The notes under the pieces were generated by a model. That model saw only the letters and a list, made by a program, of their open reading frames with translations. It did not search any database and had not been told where the DNA came from. A DNA stretch of 64,000 bases from AP-15 sp963732095 (lineage in GTDB: Bacteria; Pseudomonadota; Alphaproteobacteria; ATCC43930; CGMCC-115725). The translations under genes were made by a program, and so were the position numbers. Below are positions 26,208 through 34,075 of the stretch, piece by piece (position 1 is the stretch's first letter; the number at the start of each line of letters is the position of its first letter). The stretch spans positions 1 through 64,000 of the forward strand of contig CAVSZA010000067.1 in the NCBI GenBank assembly GCA_963732095.1, in the 5' to 3' direction.

Positions 26208-27914
26208 TCACGGCTCGGTGACGTAAACCCCCGGCGCCTCGGCGCCCGCCTTGTAGCGCTTGTTCCCCAACGACTGCGGAGCGGCGCGCATCTCGCCGGA
26301 GCGGGCAGCGAGCCACTCCCGCCAATGGTCCCACCAGGACCCCGACATCTCCCGGGCGACTGCAAGCCAATCCTCGGCGCGCTCCGGAAGATCCGGGTTC
26401 AGCAAAAACTTCGCCTTGGGATTGCCGGGCGGGTTGATCAGGCTCTGGATATGACCGCTGGAGCTCAGGACAAATTCCGTCTTGCCGCCGAATGCGCGTG
26501 CCGTCTCAAAAACGCCTCTCCAGCGTGTTATGTGATCGGTGATACCGGCGACCACATACTTGTCGCATTCCACTTCGGAAAGATCGATCGGAGTGCCGAG
26601 GATCTCGGAAACGCCGGGCTGTTGAAACTGCCTGTCGAGGAAGATATCGATGAGCTGGCCATGAAACTTGGCCGGCAGCCGCGTCGTATCGTTGTTCCAA
26701 TAGAGGATATCGAAGGCCGGCGGAGGTTTGCCCATCAGGTAGTTGTTTACCCAGTAGTTCCATACCAGATCGTTGGGCCGCATCCAGGCGAATATCCGGC
26801 CCATTTCTTGGCCTTCCAAGACGCCTTTGAGGCGGGAATTCTGCTTTGCTGCGGCGATGGTTTGCGGCGTTGCGAAGAGGCCGAGCTGAGAGTCGGCGGT
26901 GGCGCCGAGCACCGCCACCATGAAGGTCGTCGCATTGACCAGCTTTTGCCGGATCGCCGCGAGATGACCCAATAGCGCGGCCACGGTCATGGCGCCCGAG
27001 CACGCGCCATGCAGGTTGACGTCTGTCGCTCCGGTGATGTCGCGGACCGCCGCAATCGCCGCAAGCAGAGCTGCGACATAGGTGTCCATGTCCCAGTCGC
27101 GCTGCACCGGCGTCGGGTTGCGCCAGCTGACGATGAACACCTGAAAGCCGTTTTTTACCAGGTTTTCGACAATGCTCTTCCCGGGCGAGAGATCGAAAAT
27201 GTAGAACTTGTTGATTTGCGGGGGCACGATGATCTGCGGTCGAGCATAGACTTCGCGAGTCACAGGCGCGTATTGGATCAGCTCGAGTACGCTATTGCGG
27301 AACACGACCGCCCCTGTAGAGACCGCCAGGTTCTTGCCTACTTGAAAAGCCGTCTTGTCGACCTGGGAGGGCATTCCCTGGTTGGCGGTAAGGTCTGTCA
27401 GCAGGTTTTTGATGCCCTCCAACAGGCTGCCGCCGCCGGAATCGATGACCCTTTTGAGCGCCGCGGGATTGCCCAGCAGCGTATTGGTTGGAGACAGCGC
27501 ATCGGTCAACAGCGAGACCACGAACTGCGCCCGACGTTTGGTGAGGCTATCCAGACCGGATTTTTCGACAAAGCTGGTGAGAGCGCTGCCCCATGCCAAA
27601 TAGCCCTGCATGGACATGCGGTAGAACGGGTTGTCTTTCCACGCAGAGTCCAAGAAGCGTTTGTCGCCTCGCGAAGGGCTGATTTCAGCATTGCCCGACA
27701 GCACCGAGACCAGATCACGGGCCAGCGCCGCCTCCTGCTCCAAGACGAGCATCGGCTGCTTGATGGCCTGCCCGCCGATGTTCCCCACGGTTCCGAGGAT
27801 GTCCTGAAGGCGCAGCCCAATAAAGGGGTTGGGTCCCAGAATTCCCTCGGTGGCCTGGCCGGCAACATCCTCCGCGCCACCGTTTTCGGCCGCTTTGGCT
27901 TTGTCGTTCGTCAT
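26208..27914 (-). CDS. phaC: PHA synthase, class II-like (medium-chain)
   Basis: About 568 residues. The lipase-like box reads NLHGACSGAMT with nucleophile Cys about 305, the Asp is in VVAGITDHITRW (about 460) and the His in LSSSGHIQSLINPPGNPK (about 488). LHGACSG is the form seen in class II enzymes that polymerise (R)-3-hydroxyacyl-CoA of medium chain length. NPFYRMSMQGYLAW and NKFYIFDLSPGKSIVENLV are also family hallmarks. The ATG at 27914 is chosen because GGAGGG lies about 10 bases upstream. It is the last gene of a minus-strand operon that begins with the acyl-CoA ligase. Confidence 0.92.
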   Translation of the reverse strand: MTNDKAKAAENGGAEDVAGQATEGILGPNPFIGLRLQDILGTVGNIGGQAIKQPMLVLEQEAALARDLVSVLSGNAEISPSRGDKRFLDSAWKDNPFYRMSMQGYLAWGSALTSFVEKSGLDSLTKRRAQFVVSLLTDALSPTNTLLGNPAALKRVIDSGGGSLLEGIKNLLTDLTANQGMPSQVDKTAFQVGKNLAVSTGAVVFRNSVLELIQYAPVTREVYARPQIIVPPQINKFYIFDLSPGKSIVENLVKNGFQVFIVSWRNPTPVQRDWDMDTYVAALLAAIAAVRDITGATDVNLHGACSGAMTVAALLGHLAAIRQKLVNATTFMVAVLGATADSQLGLFATPQTIAAAKQNSRLKGVLEGQEMGRIFAWMRPNDLVWNYWVNNYLMGKPPPAFDILYWNNDTTRLPAKFHGQLIDIFLDRQFQQPGVSEILGTPIDLSEVECDKYVVAGITDHITRWRGVFETARAFGGKTEFVLSSSGHIQSLINPPGNPKAKFLLNPDLPERAEDWLAVAREMSGSWWDHWREWLAARSGEMRAAPQSLGNKRYKAGAEAPGVYVTEP

Positions 27915-27950
27915 CGGGGTTTCCCTCCCTCGTAGCCTGTGTGCCAAGGC

Positions 27951-28418
27951 TCAACCGTCAATCGCCATGACGAGCGCATGGGCGATAAGGGCTGGCCTGG
28001 CTTCGCCTTCGATCTCGATGGTGTTTTCGGTCGTCAGCAGGGTTCGCCCCTCGCCCTTGTCCTCCGCGGCGGCTAGCTTGATGCGATTGCGGACGCGGGA
28101 CCCGGCCTTGACGGGCGCGATGAAGCGCACGCGATCGAGGCCGTAGTTCAGCGCCTGAGTGATCCCGGCAGGCTTGACGACGATCTCGAATGTGCTTGGC
28201 GCCAACATTGCCAATGTCAGGTAGCCGTGCGCGATGGTGGTCCCGAGCGGGCTGTCTCGTTTGGCGCGCTCGATATCGACATGGATCCACTGGTGATCCT
28301 CGGTGCATTCGGCGAACTGGTCGATGCGCTGCTGGTCTAATGTGATCCAGCCGGATACCCCGAGCTCCTGCCCGACGAACGCCTTACTATTGGCGAGACT
28401 GAATTTCTCCGCGGGCAT
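27951..28418 (-). CDS. MaoC-family (R)-specific enoyl-CoA hydratase
   Basis: A 155-residue hot-dog-fold hydratase with the catalytic Asp-His pair in FAECTEDHQWIHVD and the following TIAHGYLTLAML. The YGLDRVRFIAPVKAGSRVR strand is typical of MaoC/NodN proteins. GGGAGA lies just before the ATG. In this position, 37 bases before phaC, it is likely to act like PhaJ and turn trans-2-enoyl-CoA from beta-oxidation into (R)-3-hydroxyacyl-CoA for the synthase. That link is inferred from context. Confidence 0.88.
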   Translation of the reverse strand: MPAEKFSLANSKAFVGQELGVSGWITLDQQRIDQFAECTEDHQWIHVDIERAKRDSPLGTTIAHGYLTLAMLAPSTFEIVVKPAGITQALNYGLDRVRFIAPVKAGSRVRNRIKLAAAEDKGEGRTLLTTENTIEIEGEARPALIAHALVMAIDG

Positions 28419-28500
28419 GACAATTCTCCCTGGATCACATCAGAGCGTGTGACAGTATCGGCCGATGATGTAAGGCAAGCCTGCATCGGCCTCGCGCGTG

Positions 28501-28604
28501 CTTCGAGACGCGCCCCAAGGGCGCTCCTCAGCATGAGGTATATTCTTGATGGCATTAAGAAATATCCTCATCTTGAGGAAGCCGCGCTGCGGCTGTCTCG
28601 AAGG
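28501..28604. repeat. Interspersed palindromic repeat (CTTCGAGACGCG...CTCGAAGG type)
   Basis: Outer arms CTTCGAGAC and TGTCTCGAAGG, inner arms CTCAGCATGAGG and CCTCATCTTGAGG, with a short AT-rich middle. This resembles the intergenic palindromes scattered through Bradyrhizobium-like genomes. It separates the maoC and enoyl-CoA hydratase genes. Confidence 0.65.
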
Positions 28605-28653
28605 ACGCTCAAGGCTGATCCAACCGGCCGTCAATTCTTTCACAAGCTCTCAG

Positions 28654-29418
28654 CTAAAATCGCGAAAAGTCGGCTGCCCTTTTTTCGAGAAATGCGCTCA
28701 CTGCCTCCTGAAACTCAGGAGCCTTGAGCCGGTCTGCAAAGATGTCGGCCTCTTCCTCGATCCGAACGCCGACCCCGCCGCGGTCGTCTTTCAGAAGTTG
28801 CTTTGTGAGCCGAACTGCCGACGGTGGCAAGGAACCGACGCGCGTTAATAATTCGATCGCAACGTCGATCAGCTTGTCGTCTTCGACGACACGGTTGACG
28901 AGGCCCCATCGCAATGCCGTCTCGGCATCGATCGGCTCTCCGAGAAGCAGCAGCTGGGCGGAGCGCAGGTGGCCGATCGTGCGCGGCAGCAGAAGGGTGC
29001 TGGCGGCCTCCGGCACGAGGCCGAGCGTGACGAAAGGGAGCGACAGCCGTGCGCTGCGCGCAGCGACAACCAAGTCGCAATGCAGCAGCATCGTCGCCCC
29101 GACGCCGACCGCGGAACCGTGCGCTGCGGCGACCAGCACCTTCTCCGCTGTCGAGATCGCGCGCAGGAAGCGGAAAGCCGGACTGTCCATGCCGGTCGGG
29201 GGATCGGCAACAAAGTCGTTCAGGTCGTTCCCGGCGCAAAACGCCTCACCCGCGCCGCTGAAGAGGACTGCCCTTATCGCCTCGTCGGCTTCGGCCTCGA
29301 CAATGGCTTCGGTCACCGCATCGTACATGGACCGGGTGATGGCATTGCGTTTGTCTGCGCGATCGAGCCGGACGTGCAGGGCACGGCCGATCCGGCTGAC
29401 AGTGATTTCTTGCGACAT
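28654..29418 (-). CDS. Enoyl-CoA hydratase/isomerase
   Basis: A crotonase-fold protein of about 254 residues. It has the oxyanion-hole segments VLFSGAGEAFCAGNDLNDF and AAHGSAVGVGATMLLHCD, then LPFVTLGLVPEAASTLLLP. Glu in VPEAAS fits one catalytic Glu. The other position is less clear, so isomerase activity is possible. The upstream GTG at 29430 overlaps the SDR stop as GTGA, so translation may instead begin there. It belongs to the fatty-acid operon and should handle beta-oxidation enoyl-CoA. Confidence 0.88.
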   Translation of the reverse strand: MSQEITVSRIGRALHVRLDRADKRNAITRSMYDAVTEAIVEAEADEAIRAVLFSGAGEAFCAGNDLNDFVADPPTGMDSPAFRFLRAISTAEKVLVAAAHGSAVGVGATMLLHCDLVVAARSARLSLPFVTLGLVPEAASTLLLPRTIGHLRSAQLLLLGEPIDAETALRWGLVNRVVEDDKLIDVAIELLTRVGSLPPSAVRLTKQLLKDDRGGVGVRIEEEADIFADRLKAPEFQEAVSAFLEKRAADFSRF

Positions 29419-29426
29419 CGGTCTCT

Positions 29427-29941
29427 TCACCCAAAAGCTTTCATTCCCGGAAGCGGCTCAGTAAAGAAATCGGCGATCAGCGTTGCGCCCGGCTGCATGT
29501 CGTACTTGCCGAAGTCGCGAACCCCGGCTCCCAGCAGCACTTCATCATCAACGAAGAACCTGCCGGTCCACTGCCGGGCCGGCAATGTTAGGATCGCGTA
29601 GGCGGCGTCGGCCACGATCTCGGGCTTGCGCGCTCCCGACATCATCTCCTCGCCGCCGAGCTCGTAGAGCACGGCCGCGGTTGCAATGGCCGTGCGCGGC
29701 CAGAGCGAGTTCACGGCAATCCCGTGCTCGGCGAATTCTGCGGCCAGCGCAAGGTGAAAAGGCTCATCGTGTATTTGGCGATGCTATAGGGCGGATGCGG
29801 CGCGAACCATTTCGCATTGTGGGTGAGCGGTGGCGAGATCGTCAGGATGTGCGGGTTCTCCGCCTTCATCAGATAGGGCGGGCAGGCCTGCGAGCACACA
29901 AAGGTGCCGCGGCCGTTAATCGTCTCGCCAGCCAAGCTCAT
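29427..29941 (-). pseudogene. Short-chain dehydrogenase remnant, truncated and frameshifted
   Basis: The piece starts at INGRGTFVCSQACPPYL and continues with NPHILTISPP, PYSIAKYTMS (the YxxxK motif), then in a second frame AAEFAEHGIAVNSLWPRTAI and GRFFVDDEVLLGAGVRDFGKY. This is the C-terminal two thirds of an HSDL2-like short-chain dehydrogenase. The Rossmann N-terminus with the TGxxxGxG motif is absent and one indel lies near 29715. The loss of the cofactor-binding part marks it as a pseudogene. Confidence 0.8.
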
Positions 29942-30120
29942 ATCATCCCTCCTGTCGCTTGCACCGAGCGTTTAGAATCACGTGCTGCTGTACACTGGGC
30001 CTTCACGGCCCTAAGACGCGACCCAAAGATGTTCTTTGCAGCGTGCGCCTTGCCGCGCCAGTGCAGTGTCTCTAAAATGATTTTCCACAACCTACCCGAG
30101 AAACATGCGATTTTCCTTGT

Positions 30121-30180
30121 CTTCTCGGCGAAGGCCGGGACCCATGCCGCCCATAGGCACCGGCCTTCGCCGGTGTGACG
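30121..30180. repeat. Interspersed palindromic repeat (GGCGAAGGCCGG type)
   Basis: CGGCGAAGGCCGG at 30126-30138 and its inverse CCGGCCTTCGCCG at 30160-30172 enclose 21 bases. Typical intergenic hairpin of this kind of genome. It lies between the acyl-CoA dehydrogenase end and the SDR remnant. Confidence 0.65.
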
Positions 30181-30258
30181 GGAAAGCTGGGGCAGTGCCG
30201 TACCGTAAGATCCGCCGAGCGATGCTTGCGGAAGTAGGATCAATTGGGGGACGCCGCC

Positions 30259-32049
30259 CTAGAACTGCTCCTCTTCCAGCGCCAAGGCCGTGGAAGCGCC
30301 ACTCTTCACCGCGCTCAACAAGGCGTTTGCCTTGGGCAGGATCTGCTCGGCATAAAACCGTGCGGTCGCGATCTTTGCCCGGCAGAAATCCTCGTCCTCG
30401 CCCGCGGTCAGCCGCGCTCGGGCCGCGAGCGCGGCGCGCATCATCTGCCAGCCGCCACAAACGTATCCGGTCAGCATCATGTAATTCACCGATGCACCGA
30501 ATGCCGCGTCTGGATCCTGGCCAATCGTTTGCAACATCCAGTGGGTGGCCTGCTCCAAGGCCTGGATACCTGCCGCCAGGTTCTCCCGGATCGCGGGGAA
30601 GTCGACGTTATCGGAACCGCCGAGCTGACCCTCCGCAGCGCGCATCTCTCCGATCAGCTCGGCCATTGCCCCGCCGTTATCCGTAGGCAGCTTGCGTCCG
30701 ATCAGATCGCCCGCCTGGATTCCGGTGGTTCCCTCGTAAATCGTGGCGATGCGCGCGTCGCGCAGGTATTGGGCGGCGCCGGTTTCCTCGATATATCCCA
30801 TGCCGCCAAAGACCTGCACGCCCATAGAGGCGATTTCTATACCCAACTCAGTGCACCAGCCCTTTAGCACCGGCGTCAACAGATCCACCCGCGCCTGACG
30901 GCGTCGGCGTTCCGCGGCGTCGGGGTGCTTGTGCGCGAGGTCGGCATCGGCCGAGAGCACATACCCGAAGGCGCGCATCGCCTCGATCTGCGACTTCATC
31001 GTCAGCAGCATGCGGCGCACATCAGGGTGATGAATGATCGTCACGCGATCGCCGCTGCGCTGCCCTACCGGCCGGCCTTGGACCCGCTCCTTGGCATAGT
31101 CGCGCGCCGCCTGATAGGCGCCTTCGGCTATCCCCAGACCCTGTATTCCGACCTTTTGGCGGGCTTCGTTCATCATCGTGAACATGTGCGCGAGTCCCTC
31201 GTTCTCTCGGCCCACCAGGTAGCCGATGGCTCCTTCCTTCTCGCCAAAGCTCATCACGCAGGTCGGGCTGGCATGAATCCCGAGCTTGTGCTCGATCGAC
31301 GCACACGTGACATCGTTGCGTCCCGCCACGGAGCCATCGGTGTCCACCAGGAATTTGGGCACCAGGAACAGCGAGATGCCGCGCGTGCCTTCCGGCGCGT
31401 CGGGAAGCCGGGCGAGCACCAGATGCACGACATTGTCGGTCATGTCGTGATCACCCCAGGTGATGAAGATCTTCTGTCCGGAAATGCGGTAGTGATCGCC
31501 CTCGGGTACCGCCCTGGTACGGACCGCCGATAAATCCGAACCGGCCTGGGGCTCGGTCAGGTTCATCGTGCCCGACCACTCGCCGCTGACGAGCTTCGGG
31601 AGATAGCGGTTCTTCAGCTCGTTTGAGGCATGCGCCTTGATCGCCTCCATCGCGCCTGCAGTTAGCAAGGGACAAAGGGCAAAGCTCATATTGGCCGAGT
31701 TCCACATCTCCACAGCCGCCGCGGCTACTACTCCCGGCAGCCCCTGCCCGCCATATTCGGGATCGCCACCGAGGCCGTTCCAGCCATTCTCGACAAACTG
31801 GCGATAAGCCGCGCCAAAGCCTTCGGGCGCCACCACCCCTCCTTTCGTCAGGGATGCGCCTCGCTCGTCACCGAGCTTGTTGAGCGGCGCGAGCACCTCA
31901 CCGGCGACTTTTGCCGCTTCTTCCAGCACCGCTGCCGCCAATTCCGAGTTTACCTCCTCGTAGCCAGACAGAACGGCCAGGCTTTCGAGGCCCACCAATT
32001 CGTTGATTACGAACTGCATGTCCCGCAGCGGCGCACGATACGTCGTCAT
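30259..32049 (-). CDS. Acyl-CoA dehydrogenase (long, C-terminal-extended FadE type)
   Basis: A 596-residue FAD enzyme. The N-terminal PLRDMQFVINELVGLE start, LGGDPEYGGQGLPGVV, the FAD-binding MNLTEPQAGSDLSAVRTRA and FITWGDHDMTDNVVHLVLAR and the C-terminal VQVFGGMGYIEETGAAQYLR and DARIATIYEGTTGIQAGDLI are typical of the roughly 590-residue subgroup with an extra C-terminal domain. The probable catalytic Glu is the one in YEGTTGIQA. It forms trans-2-enoyl-CoA and lies 12 bases downstream of the ligase gene on the same strand, so the two are surely co-transcribed. Confidence 0.92.
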   Translation of the reverse strand: MTTYRAPLRDMQFVINELVGLESLAVLSGYEEVNSELAAAVLEEAAKVAGEVLAPLNKLGDERGASLTKGGVVAPEGFGAAYRQFVENGWNGLGGDPEYGGQGLPGVVAAAAVEMWNSANMSFALCPLLTAGAMEAIKAHASNELKNRYLPKLVSGEWSGTMNLTEPQAGSDLSAVRTRAVPEGDHYRISGQKIFITWGDHDMTDNVVHLVLARLPDAPEGTRGISLFLVPKFLVDTDGSVAGRNDVTCASIEHKLGIHASPTCVMSFGEKEGAIGYLVGRENEGLAHMFTMMNEARQKVGIQGLGIAEGAYQAARDYAKERVQGRPVGQRSGDRVTIIHHPDVRRMLLTMKSQIEAMRAFGYVLSADADLAHKHPDAAERRRRQARVDLLTPVLKGWCTELGIEIASMGVQVFGGMGYIEETGAAQYLRDARIATIYEGTTGIQAGDLIGRKLPTDNGGAMAELIGEMRAAEGQLGGSDNVDFPAIRENLAAGIQALEQATHWMLQTIGQDPDAAFGASVNYMMLTGYVCGGWQMMRAALAARARLTAGEDEDFCRAKIATARFYAEQILPKANALLSAVKSGASTALALEEEQF

Positions 32050-32061
32050 AGGCTCGCTCCT

Positions 32062-33702
32062 CTATTCGGGGTACTGCTGGCGCAACATTTTCTTGTCGAG
32101 CTTGCCGACGCTGGTCTTTGGCAGTACGTCGACAAAGACGACACGGTCCGGGACCCCATATTTCGAGATGACACCTCTAGCCGCGAAATCCTGGAGATGC
32201 GTCTTGATGTCGGCCTCGCTGACCTCCTGCCCGGCTTCGACGGCGACCACCGCCAGCGGCCGCTCGGTCCATTTCGGATCGGGCACGCCGATGACTGCGG
32301 CCTCGACTACCCCCGGATGTTTGAGGATCAGATCTTCCAGATCGAGCGACGATACCCATTCGCCGCCCGTCTTGATCACGTCTTTTATGCGGTCGGTAAT
32401 CTTGAGATAGCCTTCCTCGTCGATCACCGCGATGTCGCCGGTGTGCAGCCAGCCGCCCGACCACAGCGTCTCGGAATTGATCGGGTCCTTCAGGTAGCCC
32501 TGGGTCAGCCAAGGGGCGCGTGCGACCACCTCGCCCTGGGACACGCCATCGTGTGGGAGGTCGTTCATCTCCTCGTCGACGATCCTGATCTCGACCAGAG
32601 GGACCGGACGGCCGGTCTTGCAGCGGATCTCCGCCTGCCGATCGATGTGCCAGGCCTCCATGTGCGGTTTGAGATGGCTCAAGGTCAGGATCGGGCAGGT
32701 CTCCGACATGCCGTAGCCGGTGAAAATGTCGACGCCCAATTCCCACGCTTGCCGAGCGAGCGCTTGCGGCAGCGCAGCGCCGCCGATGACCACCTTCCAG
32801 CCGGAGAGCTCGAGCCCTTTCGTCCTTGCGCTCGCCAGCACCATCTGCAGGATCGTCGGAACGCAGTGCGAGAAGCTGATTTTCTCGCGACGAATCAGCT
32901 CCACCAGCGCATCGGGGGAATAGCGTCCCGGATAGACTTGCTTCACCCCGAGCGTTGTGGCGACATAAGGCAGCCCCCACGCATGGACATGGAACATCGG
33001 CGTGATGGGCATGTAGACATCGCCCTCATTGATACGGCCGTGACCGGTTCCGGCTAGAGCCGTACGCACCGCCAAAGTGTGCAGCACGAGCTGGCGATGG
33101 CTAAAGTAGACGCCTTTGGGCAGCCCAGTGGTGCCGGTGGTGTAAAAGGTCGTGGCGCGGGTGTCCTCGGCGAGCTCCGGAAAGGCGAAATGCGGGTCGG
33201 ATAGGGACAGCAGGGTCTCGTACTCGCCTTCGAGCGGGAGCGGCGTCTCGTGCGCTTGCCCGCTGTCGTCCAGCAGCAGCAGTTTTTTCCCGGGGTCCAC
33301 CCGCTTCCAGATCTGTTCCAGTACAGGCACAAACTCGCTGTTGACGAGGATGACGTCGTCTTCGGCGTGATTGATCGTATAGAGCATCTGCTCCGGCGAC
33401 AGCCGGATATTGATCGTGTGCAGCACCGCTCCCATCATCGGCACGGCGAAAAAACATTCCAGATAGCGGTTGGTGTCCCAATCCATTACGCCGACCGTGT
33501 CGCCTGGCCTGACCCCCAGACCAGCGAGAGCCGAGGCCAGCCTTCCCACCCGCTCGCCGAGCTCTCGGTAGGTCATTCGCCTTTTGTCGGCGTAGGCGAT
33601 CTCCTGCTCCGGAGCGCGCGTCACTCCGGACTTCAACAGCCCCCCGATCAGCAAGCGATGGCCATACGCCGACCGCGTCCGCTCGATTGATTTGCCGATC
33701 AT
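32062..33702 (-). CDS. Long/medium-chain fatty-acid-CoA ligase (AMP-binding)
   Basis: About 546 residues. The AMP-binding motif TTFYTTGTTGLPKGVYFSHR, the VVIGGAALPQALA stretch, GYGMSETCPILT and the C-terminal GWLHTGDIAVIDEEGYLKI with DRIKDVIKTGGEWVSS are all present, and the catalytic Lys near the end is in KTSVGKLDKK. ATG 33702 is chosen because GGGGAGGAAG lies a few bases upstream and the preceding frame has no family resemblance. It would activate fatty acids for beta-oxidation and PHA supply. A candidate operator lies about 310 bases upstream (34012-34051). Confidence 0.92.
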   Translation of the reverse strand: MIGKSIERTRSAYGHRLLIGGLLKSGVTRAPEQEIAYADKRRMTYRELGERVGRLASALAGLGVRPGDTVGVMDWDTNRYLECFFAVPMMGAVLHTINIRLSPEQMLYTINHAEDDVILVNSEFVPVLEQIWKRVDPGKKLLLLDDSGQAHETPLPLEGEYETLLSLSDPHFAFPELAEDTRATTFYTTGTTGLPKGVYFSHRQLVLHTLAVRTALAGTGHGRINEGDVYMPITPMFHVHAWGLPYVATTLGVKQVYPGRYSPDALVELIRREKISFSHCVPTILQMVLASARTKGLELSGWKVVIGGAALPQALARQAWELGVDIFTGYGMSETCPILTLSHLKPHMEAWHIDRQAEIRCKTGRPVPLVEIRIVDEEMNDLPHDGVSQGEVVARAPWLTQGYLKDPINSETLWSGGWLHTGDIAVIDEEGYLKITDRIKDVIKTGGEWVSSLDLEDLILKHPGVVEAAVIGVPDPKWTERPLAVVAVEAGQEVSEADIKTHLQDFAARGVISKYGVPDRVVFVDVLPKTSVGKLDKKMLRQQYPE

Positions 33703-34011
33703 TCGACTTCCTCCCCTCCTGTGCCGCCAGCCGGCTCGAGAGCGCCCGACCCGGAAATAGCAGTGCCTGAAACGGGTCTGCATACTGAACCAGCACCGGA
33801 CGCGCCCAATCTAGTGCCATGGTCCAGCTTTTTCGCCATGGTATGCCCCGAGTTCCCCACCTGCAACAAGAAGCCGTCGCCCACTGCGCTAGGGAGCTTC
33901 TCCCCAATTCTTCAGATGCCCAGCGGCTCCTGACGCTGTCGCCAGGCGCCGGACCCGGCTTTAACCTCGATCAACTCGAAGGATATTAGCTTTCGGTCCG
34001 CCCACATCGTC
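33703..34011. other. Gene-free stretch upstream of the ligase operon
   Basis: About 310 bases between the ligase start and the candidate operator. It should contain the 5' leader and promoter of the ligase operon. No gene is seen. Confidence 0.4.
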
Positions 34012-34051
34012 ATCCCCCTAACGGGGGAGACGGGAAATGTAATTTGGGGGA
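34012..34051 (-). promoter_or_regulatory. Candidate operator of the MalT-like regulator, upstream of the ligase operon
   Basis: TCCCCC-TAAC-GGGGGA at 34013-34028 plus a further GGGGGA at 34046-34051, 23 bases away. Read in the direction of the ligase gene this is half-site, about 22-23 bases, then inverted repeat, as at the phasin gene. Confidence 0.55.
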
Positions 34052-34075
34052 CGGCAGCGGTGGCGAACCACGGGA

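Noticed and set aside
34012..34051. Rho-independent terminator of the MalT-like gene
   Set aside because: The stem is strong but no T-run follows on either strand, and the same motif precedes two other transcription units, so an operator is the better reading.
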